Assembly: GCF_001590925.1 (NCBI RefSeq)
Contig: NZ_BCTU01000001.1
Coordinates: 1 to 64,000, forward strand
Direction of reading: 5' to 3'
DNA: 64,000 bases
From: Serratia plymuthica NBRC 102599
GTDB lineage: Bacteria > Pseudomonadota > Gammaproteobacteria > Enterobacterales > Enterobacteriaceae
A program made the position numbers and the translations under genes. Position 1 is the stretch's first letter, and every line of letters begins with the position of its first letter. Positions 1-9,482 of this stretch are shown in pieces. A model generated the notes under the pieces. That model searched no databases. It was not told the DNA's origin and saw only the letters and a list, made by a program, of their open reading frames with translations.

Positions 1-20
1 GTCATATGACCGGCTTTTTT
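1..20 (+). terminator. Probable right half of a terminator at the window edge
   Basis: The window opens with the 10-base palindrome GTCATATGAC, followed by CGGC and a run of seven T. This is what the apex, right arm and U-tract of a rho-independent terminator would look like. The left arm would lie outside the window, so the stem cannot be confirmed. It would serve a plus-strand gene to the left that converges on pta. Confidence 0.4.
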
Positions 21-41
21 TATCCGATAACCCTGGGGCTA

Positions 42-2198
42 TCAGGCTTTGGCGGCCGCATCAGCCTGTGCAGACTGAATGGCGGTCAATGCCACGGTGT
101 AAACGATATCGTCGACCAGTGCGCCGCGTGACAGGTCATTCACCGGCTTGCGCATGCCTTGCAGCATTGGCCCGATGGATACCAGGTCAGCAGAACGCTG
201 TACCGCTTTATAAGTGGTGTTACCGGTGTTCAGATCCGGGAAGATGAACACGGTAGCCTGGCCTGCAACCGGCGAGTTCGGTGCTTTGGATTTCGCGACG
301 TCGGCCATGATAGCGGCGTCGTACTGCAACGGGCCATCGATGATCAGATCAGGACGTTTCTCCTGTGCCAGGCGGGTTGCCTCGCGCACTTTCTCGACGT
401 CGCTGCCCGCACCGGAGTTGCCGGTAGAGTAGGAGATCATCGCCACACGCGGCTCGATACCGAAGGCGGCGGCAGAGTCTGCAGACTGAATCGCGATTTC
501 AGACAACTGCTCGGCGGTTGGGTCCGGGTTGATCGCGCAGTCGCCGTAGACCAGAACCTGGTCAGGCAGCAGCATGAAGAACACGGAGGACACCAGCGAG
601 CTACCCGGAGCGGTTTTGATCAGCTGCAGCGGTGGGCGGATGGTGTTGGCGGTGGTGTGAACCGCGCCGGAAACCAGACCGTCGACTTCGCCTTTCTCCA
701 GCATCAGAGTGCCGAGAACCACGTTATCTTCCAACTGCTCGCGCGCAACCACTTCGGTCATGCCTTTGCTTTTACGCAGCTCCACCAGACGCGGCACGTA
801 TTGCTCGCGCACGGCGACCGGATCAACGATTTCGATGCCTTTGCCCAGCTCAACGCCCTGAGCTGCAGCTACGCGCTGGATTTCGTCCGGGTTGCCCAGC
901 AGGACGCATTCCGCGATACCGCGTTCGGCACAGATGGCCGCCGCTTTCACGGTGCGTGGCTCGTCGCCTTCCGGCAGTACGATGCGTTTGCCGGCTTTAC
1001 GCGCCAGTTCGGTCAGCTCGTAACGGAACGCCGGTGGAGACAGACGACGTGAACGCTCGGAGGTGGCGGTCAGCGACTCGATCCACTCTGCGTTAATGTG
1101 GCTGGCCACGTAGTTCTGCACTTTCTCGATGCGCTGATGATCGTCCGCCGGCACTTCGAGGTTGAAGCTTTGCAGGCTGAGCGAAGTCTGCCAGGTGTTG
1201 GTGTCGACCATAAATACCGGCAGGCCGGTCTGGAAGGCGCGTTCACACAGCTTTTTGATTGGCGCATCGATGGCGTAGCCGCCGGTCAACAGAATGGCGC
1301 CGATTTCCACGCCGTTCATCGCCGCCAGACAGGCGGAAACCAGCACGTCAGGACGGTCTGCCGAGGTGACCAGCAGGGAGCCCGGACGGAAGTGTTCCAG
1401 CATGTGCGGAATGCTGCGCGCACAGAAGGTCACGGACTTCACGCGGCGAGTCATGATATCGCCTTCGTTGATCACGGTAGCCTTCAGGTGGCGAGCCATG
1501 TCGATGGCGCGAGTGGCGATCAGATCGAAGCTCCACGGCACGCAGCCCAGTACCGGCAGCGGGCTGTTGGCAAACAGCTGAGCAGGATCAACGTTAGTCA
1601 CGCTGGCTTTGGTGGAGTCGTCGAAGATCTCGGACAGGTCAGGGCGGGTGCGGCCCTGCTCGTCAACCGGAGCATTCAATTTGTTGATGATGACGCCGGT
1701 GATGTTTTTGTTTTTGCTGCCGCCGAAGCTGCTGCGTGCCAGCTCAATGCGTTCTTTCAGCTGTGCCGGGGAATCGTTGCCCAGCGCCAGGACGAAGACG
1801 ATTTCCGCATTCAGGGTTTTGGCGATTTCGTAGTTCAGCGCGTTGGCGAACTGGTGTTTACGGGTCGGCACCAGGCCTTCGATCAGCACCACTTCCGCGT
1901 CTTTGGTGTTCTCATGGTAGCGCGCTACGATCTCTTCCATCAGCACATCCTGCTGGTTGGAGCTCAGCAAGCCCTCAACGTAGCTCATGCGCAGCGGTTC
2001 GGCCGCCGGAATGGTGGAGTTGCTGCGGATGATGGTGGTGGTCTGGTCGAGAGAGTCGCCGCCGGTGCGTGGCTGGGCGATAGGTTTGAACACGCTCAGA
2101 CGAACGCCTTTCTGCTCCATGGAGCGGATGACACCCAGGCTGACGCTGGTCAGACCGACGCTGGTGCCAGTGGGGATCAACATAATTGTACGTGACAC
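42..2198 (-). CDS. pta: Phosphate acetyltransferase
   Basis: Pta interconverts acetyl-CoA plus phosphate and acetyl phosphate plus CoA in the cytoplasm. With AckA it forms the acetate overflow/assimilation pathway. The 718-residue product has the long enterobacterial architecture: an N-terminal P-loop/BioD-like region beginning [18 protein letters not shown], a central DRTGG domain, and a C-terminal PTA_PTB catalytic domain from about residue 390 ([13 protein letters not shown], later [16 protein letters not shown]). It is almost collinear with E. coli Pta. The start is GTG, as in E. coli, preceded by AGAGGA. It lies 73 nt downstream of ackA on the same strand with no obvious terminator between, so co-transcription is likely. 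Confidence 0.98.
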   Translation of the reverse strand: MSRTIMLIPTGTSVGLTSVSLGVIRSMEQKGVRLSVFKPIAQPRTGGDSLDQTTTIIRSNSTIPAAEPLRMSYVEGLLSSNQQDVLMEEIVARYHENTKDAEVVLIEGLVPTRKHQFANALNYEIAKTLNAEIVFVLALGNDSPAQLKERIELARSSFGGSKNKNITGVIINKLNAPVDEQGRTRPDLSEIFDDSTKASVTNVDPAQLFANSPLPVLGCVPWSFDLIATRAIDMARHLKATVINEGDIMTRRVKSVTFCARSIPHMLEHFRPGSLLVTSADRPDVLVSACLAAMNGVEIGAILLTGGYAIDAPIKKLCERAFQTGLPVFMVDTNTWQTSLSLQSFNLEVPADDHQRIEKVQNYVASHINAEWIESLTATSERSRRLSPPAFRYELTELARKAGKRIVLPEGDEPRTVKAAAICAERGIAECVLLGNPDEIQRVAAAQGVELGKGIEIVDPVAVREQYVPRLVELRKSKGMTEVVAREQLEDNVVLGTLMLEKGEVDGLVSGAVHTTANTIRPPLQLIKTAPGSSLVSSVFFMLLPDQVLVYGDCAINPDPTAEQLSEIAIQSADSAAAFGIEPRVAMISYSTGNSGAGSDVEKVREATRLAQEKRPDLIIDGPLQYDAAIMADVAKSKAPNSPVAGQATVFIFPDLNTGNTTYKAVQRSADLVSIGPMLQGMRKPVNDLSRGALVDDIVYTVALTAIQSAQADAAAKA

Positions 2199-2271
2199 AG
2201 AATAGTCCTCTTCACGATTAACATGAGGCTAAAACAGCACCGCCAGCCTTGGCTGACGGTGTCGGAGAGCG

Positions 2272-3474
2272 TTACGCGGTCAGACGGGATGCGTCTTGCG
2301 CGATGACCAACTCTTCGTTGGTCGGGATAACCAGTGCCAGGCGGCTGCCGTCTTTGGTGATGGCGCCGGATTTACCGAAACGGGCGGCCATATTGCGCTC
2401 GTGGTCAATCTCGAAGCCCAGCAGGCCCAGTTTGTCCAGGGTCAGCTCACGCACCATGCCGGCGTTCTCGCCGATGCCGCCGGTGAAGATCACTGCGTCC
2501 AGACGGCCTTCCATCAGTGCGCTGTAAGCGCCGATGTATTTGGCCAGACGGTGGCAGAACACATCCATTGCACGCTTGGCGTCGGCTTTGCTTGTGTAGT
2601 TGTCTTCAACATAACGGCAGTCGCTGGTGACTTCGGTCAGGCCCAGCAGGCCGGATTCTTTGGTCAGCATTTTGTTGATTTGATCAACGCTCATGCCCAG
2701 GGAGTCGTGCAGGTGGAAGATGATCGCCGGATCGATGTCACCGCTGCGGGTACCCATCACCAGGCCTTCCAACGGAGTCAGGCCCATGGAAGTGTCAACG
2801 CACTTCCCGTTGCGCACTGCGGTAACGGAACCGCCGTTACCCAGGTGGCAGGTGATCACGTTCACTTCTTCAACCGGCTTGTTCAGCATCTTCGCGGCTT
2901 CTTGGGTCACGTAGAAGTGGCTGGTGCCGTGCGCGCCATAGCGGCGAACGCCGTGATCGCGATACAGGCTGTACGGCAGGGCGTAGAGGAAAGATTCTTC
3001 CGGCATGGTCTGGTGGAATGCGGTGTCGAACACGGCAACGTTTTTATCCGCCAGGTTAGGGAAGGATTTCAGTGCTTCAGCAATACCGATCAGGTGCGCT
3101 GGGTTATGCAGTGGTGCAAATGGCACCGAATCTTTGATACCCTGCAAGACTTCATCGTTGATCACGGCAGAAGCGGTAAACTTCTCGCCGCCGTGCACAA
3201 TGCGGTGACCGATAGCGGTCAGCTGTGCAGAAAGCTCCGGTTTTTGTGCCAGAATAGTATTAACAATGTAGTTCAGTGCTTCGCTGTGCGCAGCGCCGGC
3301 ACCCAAGGCCGCTTCGTGTTTGGCGCCGTCCATCTTCCACTTGAGGCGAGCCTCAGGCAGGTGGAAACATTCGGCCAGGCCGGAGAGGTGTTCTTCACCG
3401 TTGACAGCATCGATGATAGCGAATTTCAGGGAAGAACTGCCGCAGTTAAGGACCAGTACTAGCTTACTCGACAT
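2272..3474 (-). CDS. ackA: Acetate kinase
   Basis: AckA catalyses acetyl phosphate + ADP <-> acetate + ATP, giving ATP from overflow metabolism. The 400-residue length is the family norm. Visible signatures are the N-terminal phosphate motif [23 protein letters not shown], the region [22 protein letters not shown], and the C-terminal [12 protein letters not shown] of the ASKHA fold. The ATG start follows GTAGGTA at a short distance. It is first in the ackA-pta unit and is divergent from yfbV, with a 355-nt gap that should contain both promoters. The only notable features of that gap are inverted repeats. Confidence 0.98.
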   Translation of the reverse strand: MSSKLVLVLNCGSSSLKFAIIDAVNGEEHLSGLAECFHLPEARLKWKMDGAKHEAALGAGAAHSEALNYIVNTILAQKPELSAQLTAIGHRIVHGGEKFTASAVINDEVLQGIKDSVPFAPLHNPAHLIGIAEALKSFPNLADKNVAVFDTAFHQTMPEESFLYALPYSLYRDHGVRRYGAHGTSHFYVTQEAAKMLNKPVEEVNVITCHLGNGGSVTAVRNGKCVDTSMGLTPLEGLVMGTRSGDIDPAIIFHLHDSLGMSVDQINKMLTKESGLLGLTEVTSDCRYVEDNYTSKADAKRAMDVFCHRLAKYIGAYSALMEGRLDAVIFTGGIGENAGMVRELTLDKLGLLGFEIDHERNMAARFGKSGAITKDGSRLALVIPTNEELVIAQDASRLTA

Positions 3475-3829
3475 GGAAGTACCTACTTAAATAGTTCGTG
3501 TTGTTAAAGGAAAACCAAAACACGTGGTGAATTAATCGTCAATCAGACAACAAGCGTAGCGCATAATGCCGTTGACATTTATGATTAACATCATGTGAAG
3601 TGCACAAATCACATGATGATGAAAAAACCGATGATTTCTCTGCGGTTTAAGTAATCTTCATTTTTATAGGGCTAAAAGTTGACAGAATTATTGTCATCTT
3701 CTACCGGCCAAAAGGCCGGCCTAGGATACCGATAGCCTGCAGCAAACACAAAATAAATTTAAAGCTTCAAATTTTTTAGTATTGTGTTTGCAGTACCCCC
3801 ATTTTTACTACGTGACGTTGAGGTACGCG
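3475..3829. promoter_or_regulatory. ackA / yfbV divergent promoter region
   Basis: This 355-nt gap between ackA and yfbV is AT-rich and codes for nothing I can support. It holds a perfect 10-bp inverted repeat with a 10-nt spacer (3589-3618), a second near-palindrome with TGACA/TGTCA arms around AGAATTATT (about 3680-3696), and a short stem CCGGCC-AAAA-GGCCGG (3704-3719). The last has no T-tract on either side, so it is not a standard terminator. E. coli ackA is known to respond to ArcA and FNR; I did not find convincing boxes for either. Confidence 0.6.
3589..3618. repeat. Perfect inverted repeat upstream of ackA
   Basis: The arms are CATCATGTGA (3589-3598) and TCACATGATG (3609-3618), separated by 10 nt. 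The arms contain TGTGA and TCACA, but the spacing (10) is wrong for a CRP site (6). It could be an operator for an unidentified dimeric regulator or a hairpin in the ackA leader. Confidence 0.7.
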
Positions 3830-4285
3830 ATGACGAGCAAACCGTCTGGTTCCGTAAGCTGGTTTCAGGTCTTCCAGCGCGGGCAGCATTATATGAAAAC
3901 CTGGCCGTCAGACAAACGTCTGGCTCCGGTCTTTCCGGAGAATCGCGTTGCGAGCGCCACCCGTTTTGCCGTCCGCTTTATGCCGCCGCTGGCGGTGTTT
4001 ACCCTGACCTGGCAGATTGCGCTGGGCGGCCAGCTCGGCCCGGCGATCGCCACCGCGTTGTTCGCCTGCAGCATGCCGATGCAGGGCCTGTGGTGGTTGG
4101 GGCGTCGTTCGGTCACGCCGTTGCCGCCAACGCTGCTGCAGTGGTTCCATGAAGTGCGCAACAGGCTGACGGAGGCCGGTCAGGCGGTAGCGCCGGTGGA
4201 AGGGACCCCGACCTATCAAACGCTGGCGGATCTGCTGAAACGTGCCTTCAAGCAGTTGGATAAAACCTTCCTGGACGATCTTTAA
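3830..4285 (+). CDS. yfbV: DUF412 inner membrane protein YfbV
   Basis: A 151-residue small membrane protein of the DUF412 (UPF0208) family, the same length as E. coli YfbV. In E. coli this protein has been linked to Ter macrodomain insulation/chromosome conformation. Two hydrophobic segments lie in the middle (around [19 protein letters not shown] and [20 protein letters not shown]). The C-terminus [14 protein letters not shown] is the conserved tail. I chose the ATG at 3830, which follows TTGAGG at the right distance and matches the family N-terminus; an in-frame ATG at 3782 would add 16 residues with no ribosome-binding site. It is divergent from ackA, and a terminator follows directly. Confidence 0.95.
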   Translation: MTSKPSGSVSWFQVFQRGQHYMKTWPSDKRLAPVFPENRVASATRFAVRFMPPLAVFTLTWQIALGGQLGPAIATALFACSMPMQGLWWLGRRSVTPLPPTLLQWFHEVRNRLTEAGQAVAPVEGTPTYQTLADLLKRAFKQLDKTFLDDL

Positions 4286-4290
4286 ACGTT

Positions 4291-4318
4291 AAAGGGCCGC
4301 AGCGATAGCGGCCTTTTT
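4291..4318 (+). terminator. Rho-independent terminator after yfbV
   Basis: The stem GGCCGC (4295-4300) pairs with GCGGCC (4308-4313) around a 7-nt loop, flanked by AAA before and TTTTT after. It ends the yfbV transcript. Confidence 0.85.
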
Positions 4319-4430
4319 CGTGATAACGCCAATAACCCCGGTTTAAATCAAAGAACGGTCGAGTTGTGATTTCCTGCGATATTGCGCTGTGCGATGCTTT
4401 CGTCATAAGCAATTTACCGAGGAAATTATG

Positions 4431-4925
4431 ATGGAAATGACCCATGCCCAACGACTGATCCTGTCGAACCAGTACAAGATGATGACGCTGCTCGACCCGG
4501 ACAACACTGAACGTTACCGCCGTTTGCAGACGATCATCGAGCGTGGTTTTGGTTTGCAGATGCGCGAGCTGGATCGCGATTTTGGCGAAATGAGCGAAGA
4601 GGTGTGCCGCACTATCATCAACGTGATGGAGATGCACCACGCCTTGCAGGTCTCCTGGGATAATCTGAAAGACAAACAGGGTATCGAGGCGCGTCGCCTG
4701 GCTTTTCTCGGCTTTGATGCCGCCACTGAAGCGCGCTATCTGAGCTATGTGCGTTTCCTTGTTACCACCGAGGGGCGCTATACTCATTTCGATTCCGGCA
4801 GCCACGGCTTTAACGCCCAAACCAAAATGTGGGAAAAATACCAGCGTATGTTGGTAATCTGGCTGTCATGCCCACGTCAGTATCACCTGAGCGCCGTTGA
4901 GATTGCGCAAATTATCAATGCCTGA
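4431..4925 (+). CDS. yfbU: Conserved protein YfbU (UPF0304)
   Basis: A 164-residue soluble protein of the YfbU family, collinear with E. coli YfbU from [18 protein letters not shown] to the C-terminal INA. Its biochemical role is not established; E. coli overexpression has been reported to be toxic. It is rich in charged helices with no signal peptide or membrane segment. Two adjacent ATG codons (4428, 4431) follow GAGGAA; I chose 4431 because it gives the family N-terminus and 8-nt spacing. hxpA begins 16 nt after the stop, so the two are probably co-transcribed. Confidence 0.95.
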   Translation: MEMTHAQRLILSNQYKMMTLLDPDNTERYRRLQTIIERGFGLQMRELDRDFGEMSEEVCRTIINVMEMHHALQVSWDNLKDKQGIEARRLAFLGFDAATEARYLSYVRFLVTTEGRYTHFDSGSHGFNAQTKMWEKYQRMLVIWLSCPRQYHLSAVEIAQIINA

Positions 4926-4941
4926 TTAAAAGAGGTTTCCT

Positions 4942-5598
4942 GTGGAGTGTAAGGGTTTTCTGTTCGATCTTGATGGGACGTTGGTTGATTCTCTGCCGGC
5001 GGTGGAACGTGCCTGGGTTAACTGGGCCAAACGCCGTGGCATTAATCCACAGGACGTACTGGATTTTATTCACGGTAAACAGGCCATTACCTCGTTGCGC
5101 CACTTTATGCCCGGTGAAAGTGAGGCTGCCATTCAGCAGGAGTTTCTGCTGCTGGAACAGGTAGAGGCGCAGGATACCGACGGCGTCACCGCACTGCCGG
5201 GGGCCGCGGCCTTGCTGGCGCGGTTGAATGCGCTCGACATTCCGTGGGCGATCGTCACTTCCGGCTCTATTCCGGTCGCCACTGCCCGCCGTAACGCCGG
5301 CGGTTTGCCGCAGCCGGAGGTGTTTATCACCGCCGAGCAGGTAAAACATGGCAAGCCTCAGCCGGACGCCTATCTGTTGGGCGCCGAGCGACTGGGGCTG
5401 GCACCGCAGGATTGCGTGGTGGTTGAAGATGCGGCTGCCGGGATCCTTTCCGGGTTGGCGGCAGGCTGCCAGGTGATCGCGGTGAACGCCCCGGCCGATG
5501 CGCCCAAGTTGGATCAGGTCGATCTGCTGCTGTCATCCCTGGAGCAAATCGCGGTGAGGAAGACAGAGCAGGGCGCCGCAATCGATCGGGTTGCCTGA
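4942..5598 (+). CDS. hxpA: HAD-superfamily sugar phosphatase HxpA (YfbT)
   Basis: The protein is a 218-residue haloacid-dehalogenase-like phosphatase of the beta-phosphoglucomutase subgroup. E. coli HxpA/YfbT dephosphorylates hexitol and sugar phosphates. Motif I is FDLDGT (D9, D11), motif II is VTSGS, the lysine motif is KHGKPQPDAY, and motif III is VVEDAAAGI. A helical cap sits between motifs I and II, starting about residue 20 and containing HGKQAITSLRHF. The start is GTG at 4942, preceded by AGAGG; the family N-terminus (xxCKGFLFDLDGT) supports it. It forms a probable two-gene unit with yfbU and ends at a strong terminator. Confidence 0.95.
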   Translation: MECKGFLFDLDGTLVDSLPAVERAWVNWAKRRGINPQDVLDFIHGKQAITSLRHFMPGESEAAIQQEFLLLEQVEAQDTDGVTALPGAAALLARLNALDIPWAIVTSGSIPVATARRNAGGLPQPEVFITAEQVKHGKPQPDAYLLGAERLGLAPQDCVVVEDAAAGILSGLAAGCQVIAVNAPADAPKLDQVDLLLSSLEQIAVRKTEQGAAIDRVA

Positions 5599-5627
5599 CG
5601 GGCCTTATCTTCACCCAAATTGATTAG

Positions 5628-5651
5628 ACCCCGCATCGGCGGGGTTTTTTT
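5628..5651 (+). terminator. Rho-independent terminator after hxpA
   Basis: CCCCGC (5629-5634) pairs with GCGGGG (5639-5644) around the tetraloop ATCG, followed by seven T. This is a strong intrinsic terminator separating hxpA from yfbS. Confidence 0.92.
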
Positions 5652-5697
5652 ATGCTAATTTTTAAGACCTTGACTATGTCTGCCGGATGAGGCCGTT

Positions 5698-7530
5698 TTG
5701 AACAGCGAATTACTGTGGGTGCTGAGTTTACTGTTGATTGCCATCGTGCTGTTTACCACCAACAAGCTGCGGATGGACGTGGTGGCGCTGCTGGTGATCA
5801 TCGCTTTTGTGTTGAGCGGTACGCTGACCCTGCAGGAAGCGACGGTGGGTTTCAGCGATCCCAATGTGATCCTGATTGCCGCGTTGTTTGTGATTGGCGA
5901 AGGGCTGGTGCGTACCGGCGTGGCCTATCAGGTGGGCGACTGGCTGGTGAAAGTCGCCGGCAGTAGTGAAACCAAAATGCTGATGTTGTTGATGATCACC
6001 GTAGCCGGGTTGGGGGCGTTTATGAGCTCGACCGGCGTAGTGGCGATCTTTATCCCGGTGGTGCTCAGCGTGGCGGCACGGATGAAAATCGCGCCGGGCA
6101 GGTTGATGATGCCACTGAGTTTTGCCGGCCTGATCAGCGGGATGATGACGCTGGTGGCAACACCGCCGAACATGGTGGTGAACAGCGAACTGGTGCGTGA
6201 AGGTATCGGCGGCTTCGGTTTCTTTGGCGTGACGCCGGTTGGGCTGGTGGTGTTGGTGTTGGGCGTGGGATACATGCTGGTGGCGCGGCGCTGGCTGGGC
6301 AATAACGACGGGGATAAAAGCCGGGAAACCTGGCAACGCCGCACCTTCCGCGATCTGATCCGCGACTACAAACTGACCGGCAGGGCGCGCCGGTTGGCGA
6401 TCCGCAGCGGATCGCCGCTAGTGGGCCGCTCGCTGGATGAATTGCATCTGCGCGCCCGCTACGGGGCCAACGTGGTGGGGATCGAACGCTGGAAGCGCTT
6501 CCGGCGGGTGATGGTCAGCGCATCCGGCAGTACCGAACTGCGAGAAGGCGACGTACTGTTGATCGACATGTCGGACAGCCAGATCGACTTGCGCGAGTTT
6601 TGCAGCGAGCAGCAACTGGAGCCGATGGTGCTGCGCGGCGACTATTTCTCCGAACAGGCGCGCAACGTCGGCATGGCGGAGGTGTCGTTGATTCCGGATT
6701 CGACGCTACTGGGTAAAAGCCTGCGCGAATCGACGTTCCGCAGTCGCTATGATTTGAACGTGGTCGGCATTCGCCGCCATGGCGAAACCCTGTCGGGCAA
6801 ACTGGTGGATGAATCGCTGACGTTGGGCGATATCCTGCTGGTGATTGGCGACTGGAAGGCAATCCGCCAACTGCAGGCAAAAACCCATGATTTTATTGTC
6901 CTCAATTTGCCGGCAGAGGTGGACGAGGTAGCACCGGCCATCACCCAGGCACCGCACGCGCTGTTTTGCCTGGCGCTGATGGTGGCGATGATGCTGACCG
7001 ATGAAATCCCCAATCCGATCGCCGCGCTGATCGCCTGCTTGCTGATGGGAAAATTCCGTTGCATCGATATGGAAAGCGCCTATAAGTCGATTCACTGGCC
7101 GAGCATCATTTTGATTGTCGGCATGATGCCGTTCGCCCAAGCGCTGCAGAAAACCGGTGGGGTGGACTTGATCGTGCGTGGGTTGATGGACGTTGCCGGC
7201 GGTGCCGGGCCGCGTGTGATGCTGGTGTGCCTGTTTGCGCTGTGCGCCGCGATAGGTCTGTTTATCTCCAACACCGCCACCGCCGTGCTGATGGCGCCGA
7301 TCGCCATTGCCGCTGCGCGCGAGATGGGCGTTTCGCCATACCCGTTCGCCATGATTATCGCCATTGCCGCCTCGGCCGCCTTTATGACGCCGGTCTCTTC
7401 GCCGGTGAACACGCTGGTACTGGGGCCGGGGAACTATAAGTTCGGTGATTTTGTGCGGATCGGCGTGCCGTTCACGCTGCTGGTCATGTTGGTCAGCGTG
7501 ATTATTGTGCCGTGGCTGTATGCATTTTAA
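5698..7530 (+). CDS. yfbS: Putative SLC13/CitM-type transporter YfbS with two TrkA-C domains
   Basis: A 610-residue inner membrane protein, identical in length to E. coli YfbS. Hydrophobic helices at both ends (residues 1-195 and about 400-610) form the ion-transporter fold of the DASS/CitMHS group. The hydrophilic centre carries two RCK_C (TrkA-C) domains: one near residues 230-300 ([14 protein letters not shown]) and one near 310-390 ([13 protein letters not shown]). The typical repeats are present ([31 protein letters not shown]). The substrate is unknown. The start is TTG at 5698 after GATGAGG; no better ATG exists near the family N-terminus. It converges with yfbR. Confidence 0.93.
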   Translation: MNSELLWVLSLLLIAIVLFTTNKLRMDVVALLVIIAFVLSGTLTLQEATVGFSDPNVILIAALFVIGEGLVRTGVAYQVGDWLVKVAGSSETKMLMLLMITVAGLGAFMSSTGVVAIFIPVVLSVAARMKIAPGRLMMPLSFAGLISGMMTLVATPPNMVVNSELVREGIGGFGFFGVTPVGLVVLVLGVGYMLVARRWLGNNDGDKSRETWQRRTFRDLIRDYKLTGRARRLAIRSGSPLVGRSLDELHLRARYGANVVGIERWKRFRRVMVSASGSTELREGDVLLIDMSDSQIDLREFCSEQQLEPMVLRGDYFSEQARNVGMAEVSLIPDSTLLGKSLRESTFRSRYDLNVVGIRRHGETLSGKLVDESLTLGDILLVIGDWKAIRQLQAKTHDFIVLNLPAEVDEVAPAITQAPHALFCLALMVAMMLTDEIPNPIAALIACLLMGKFRCIDMESAYKSIHWPSIILIVGMMPFAQALQKTGGVDLIVRGLMDVAGGAGPRVMLVCLFALCAAIGLFISNTATAVLMAPIAIAAAREMGVSPYPFAMIIAIAASAAFMTPVSSPVNTLVLGPGNYKFGDFVRIGVPFTLLVMLVSVIIVPWLYAF

Positions 7531-7531
7531 C

Positions 7532-7549
7532 GGCGCAGCGGGCTGCGCC
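7532..7549. terminator. Hairpin between convergent yfbS and yfbR
   Basis: GGCGCAG (7532-7538) pairs perfectly with CTGCGCC (7543-7549) around CGGG. There is no T-tract on either side, so termination efficiency is uncertain, but it sits exactly in the 26-nt convergent gap. Confidence 0.5.
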
Positions 7550-7556
7550 AGGGCAG

Positions 7557-8156
7557 TTACAGGGAAGAGTCCAGGCTGATTTCATCCAGTGACAGGCTGA
7601 AGCTGGGGATAAACACATTCATGAAATAATCCATTTCCGGGCTGCTGCGCTGTTGCAGGGTCTTTTCAAGTCGGGCTTTCGCCAGCTTGAATTCGTTGTT
7701 GCCGGCAGACAGCTCTTCCAGGCATTTCAGGTAGGCGCACAGCGCATCGGCCTGTTTCACCACCAGCTTTTCGTCTTCGGTGTAGTAATGCTCATCGAGA
7801 ATCGACCGGAAATCGTTACGTAATTCCGCCGGGATCATATCCAGCAGCTTCTGCTGGGCGATTTTTTCGATTTTCTTATATTCGTGGGCGATCTGCGGAT
7901 TGTAGTACTTGATCGGCGTTGGCATATCGCCGGTAATCACTTCGCTGGCATCGTGGTACATCGCCAGCAGGGCGACGCGCTCGGCGCTCAGGTTGCCATT
8001 GAATTTTCGGTTTTTGATCACCGCCAACGCATGGGCGACAAACGCCACTTGCAGGCTGTGTTCGGAAACGTTCTCGGTACGTACGTTGCGCATCAGCGGC
8101 CAGCGGTTGATCAGTTTCAAGCGGGACAGGTGGGCAAAGAAATGGCTCTGGCTCAT
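7557..8156 (-). CDS. yfbR: 5'-deoxynucleotidase YfbR (HD domain)
   Basis: A 199-residue HD-domain phosphohydrolase that removes phosphate from deoxyribonucleoside 5'-monophosphates (dAMP, dTMP and others) in the cytoplasm. The metal-binding motif is visible: H33 in NVSEHSLQ, H68-D69 in MYHDASE, and the downstream Asp in [12 protein letters not shown]. The length equals E. coli YfbR. I placed the start at the ATG at 8156 ([15 protein letters not shown]), which follows AGAGAG. An in-frame upstream ATG at 8219 would add 21 residues absent from the family. It lies downstream of alaA on the same strand. Confidence 0.96.
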   Translation of the reverse strand: MSQSHFFAHLSRLKLINRWPLMRNVRTENVSEHSLQVAFVAHALAVIKNRKFNGNLSAERVALLAMYHDASEVITGDMPTPIKYYNPQIAHEYKKIEKIAQQKLLDMIPAELRNDFRSILDEHYYTEDEKLVVKQADALCAYLKCLEELSAGNNEFKLAKARLEKTLQQRSSPEMDYFMNVFIPSFSLSLDEISLDSSL

Positions 8157-8237
8157 GGTGCTCTCTTCTACAACGGCAAGTGAGGGTTCCATTGTGAGCA
8201 GTGACGACGGGTTATGCAACCGGGGCGTGCAGGGAAG

Positions 8238-8260
8238 GGGCGCAGCAACCGGCTGCGCCC
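8238..8260 (-). terminator. Hairpin downstream of alaA
   Basis: GGGCGCAG (8238-8245) pairs with CTGCGCCC (8253-8260). It shares the GGCGCAGC/GCTGCGCC core of the hairpin after yfbS. There is no clear T-run, so it may be a weak terminator or a processing/stability element between alaA and yfbR. Confidence 0.5.
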
Positions 8261-8267
8261 GTTGAGA

Positions 8268-9482
8268 TTACTGACGATAACTTTCCAGGAAGCGGCCCAG
8301 TTTGCCCACGGCCATTTCCAGTTCATCGACGCGCGGCAGGGTAACGATACGCACGTGGTCGGGATACGGCCAGTTGAATGCGCTGCCTTGCACCAGCAGC
8401 ACTTTTTCCTGCAGCAGCAGATCCAGCACCATTTTCTGGTCATCATGAATGTTAAAGCGTTTGGCATCGATGCGCGGGAACATATACAGCGCGCCCTGAG
8501 GCTTCACGCAGGAAACGCCTGGAATGTCATTCAGCAGTTCCCAGGTACGGTTACGCTGTTCATACAGGCGGCCGCCGGGTTGAATAAACTCGCTGATGCT
8601 CTGGTAGCCACCCAGCGCAGTTTGGATCGCGTGCTGCATCGGCACGTTGGCGCACAGGCGCATGGACGCCAGCATCTCCAGCCCTTCGATATAGCCTTTG
8701 GCATGTTTCTTCGGCCCGTTCAGGACCATCCAGCCCTGACGGAAGCCCGCAACGCGGTAGGTTTTGGACAGCCCGTTGAAGGTGACGGTCAGCAGATCCG
8801 GTGCCAGCGCGGCGATAGAATGGTGTTCGGCTTCGTCATACAGAATCTTGTCGTAAATCTCATCCGAGAAGATGATCAGGTTGTGCTGGCGGGCGATCTC
8901 GACAATCTGCTCCAGCAGTTCTTTGCTGTATACCGCGCCGGTCGGATTGTTCGGGTTAATGATCACAATGCCGCGGGTGCGTGGCGTGATTTTGCTGATA
9001 ATGTCGTCCAGATCCGGGAACCAGCCCGCCTGCTCATCGCACAGGTAATGCACGGCCTTGCCGCCGGACAGTGACACAGCGGCAGTCCACAGCGGGTAAT
9101 CCGGTGCCGGCACCAGCATTTCGTCACCGCTGTTCAGCAGCGCCTGCATGGATTGCACGATCAGCTCAGAAACCCCATTGCCGATGTAGATATCCTCAAC
9201 GGTCACGTCACGGATGTTACGCGCCTGGTAGTGCTGCATGATCGCTTTACGCGCCGAGAAGAGCCCTTTGGAATCGGAATAGCCTTGCGCCGTCGGCAGA
9301 TTGCGGATCACATCGACCAGGATTTCATCAGGGGCGTCGAAACCAAACGGGGCAGGGTTGCCGATGTTCAGTTTGAGGACTTTATTGCCTTCTTCTTCAA
9401 GACGTTTAGCTTCTTTGAGCACCGGGCCGCGAATGTCATAACAGACGTTGTCCAGTTTATGGGATTTCTCAATGGGGGACAT
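8268..9482 (-). CDS. alaA: Glutamate-pyruvate aminotransferase AlaA
   Basis: A PLP-dependent class I/II aminotransferase (404 residues) that makes L-alanine from pyruvate with glutamate as donor; it is the main alanine-forming transaminase in E. coli (formerly YfbQ). Signatures are NIGNPAPFGFDAPDEI, YSDSKGL, INPNNPTGAVYSKELL, SDEIYDKILYD and the Schiff-base region FNGLSKTYRVAGFRQGW with the lysine near residue 240. The start at 9482 (MSPIEKS) matches the family; there is no strong ribosome-binding site. An in-frame ATG 21 codons upstream gives an unconserved extension. It is divergent from lrhA, as in E. coli. Confidence 0.97.
   Translation of the reverse strand: MSPIEKSHKLDNVCYDIRGPVLKEAKRLEEEGNKVLKLNIGNPAPFGFDAPDEILVDVIRNLPTAQGYSDSKGLFSARKAIMQHYQARNIRDVTVEDIYIGNGVSELIVQSMQALLNSGDEMLVPAPDYPLWTAAVSLSGGKAVHYLCDEQAGWFPDLDDIISKITPRTRGIVIINPNNPTGAVYSKELLEQIVEIARQHNLIIFSDEIYDKILYDEAEHHSIAALAPDLLTVTFNGLSKTYRVAGFRQGWMVLNGPKKHAKGYIEGLEMLASMRLCANVPMQHAIQTALGGYQSISEFIQPGGRLYEQRNRTWELLNDIPGVSCVKPQGALYMFPRIDAKRFNIHDDQKMVLDLLLQEKVLLVQGSAFNWPYPDHVRIVTLPRVDELEMAVGKLGRFLESYRQ

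Noticed and set aside
3594-3613. CRP site in the ackA upstream repeat (TGTGA ... TCACA)
   Set aside because: The half-sites are separated by 10 nt, not 6.
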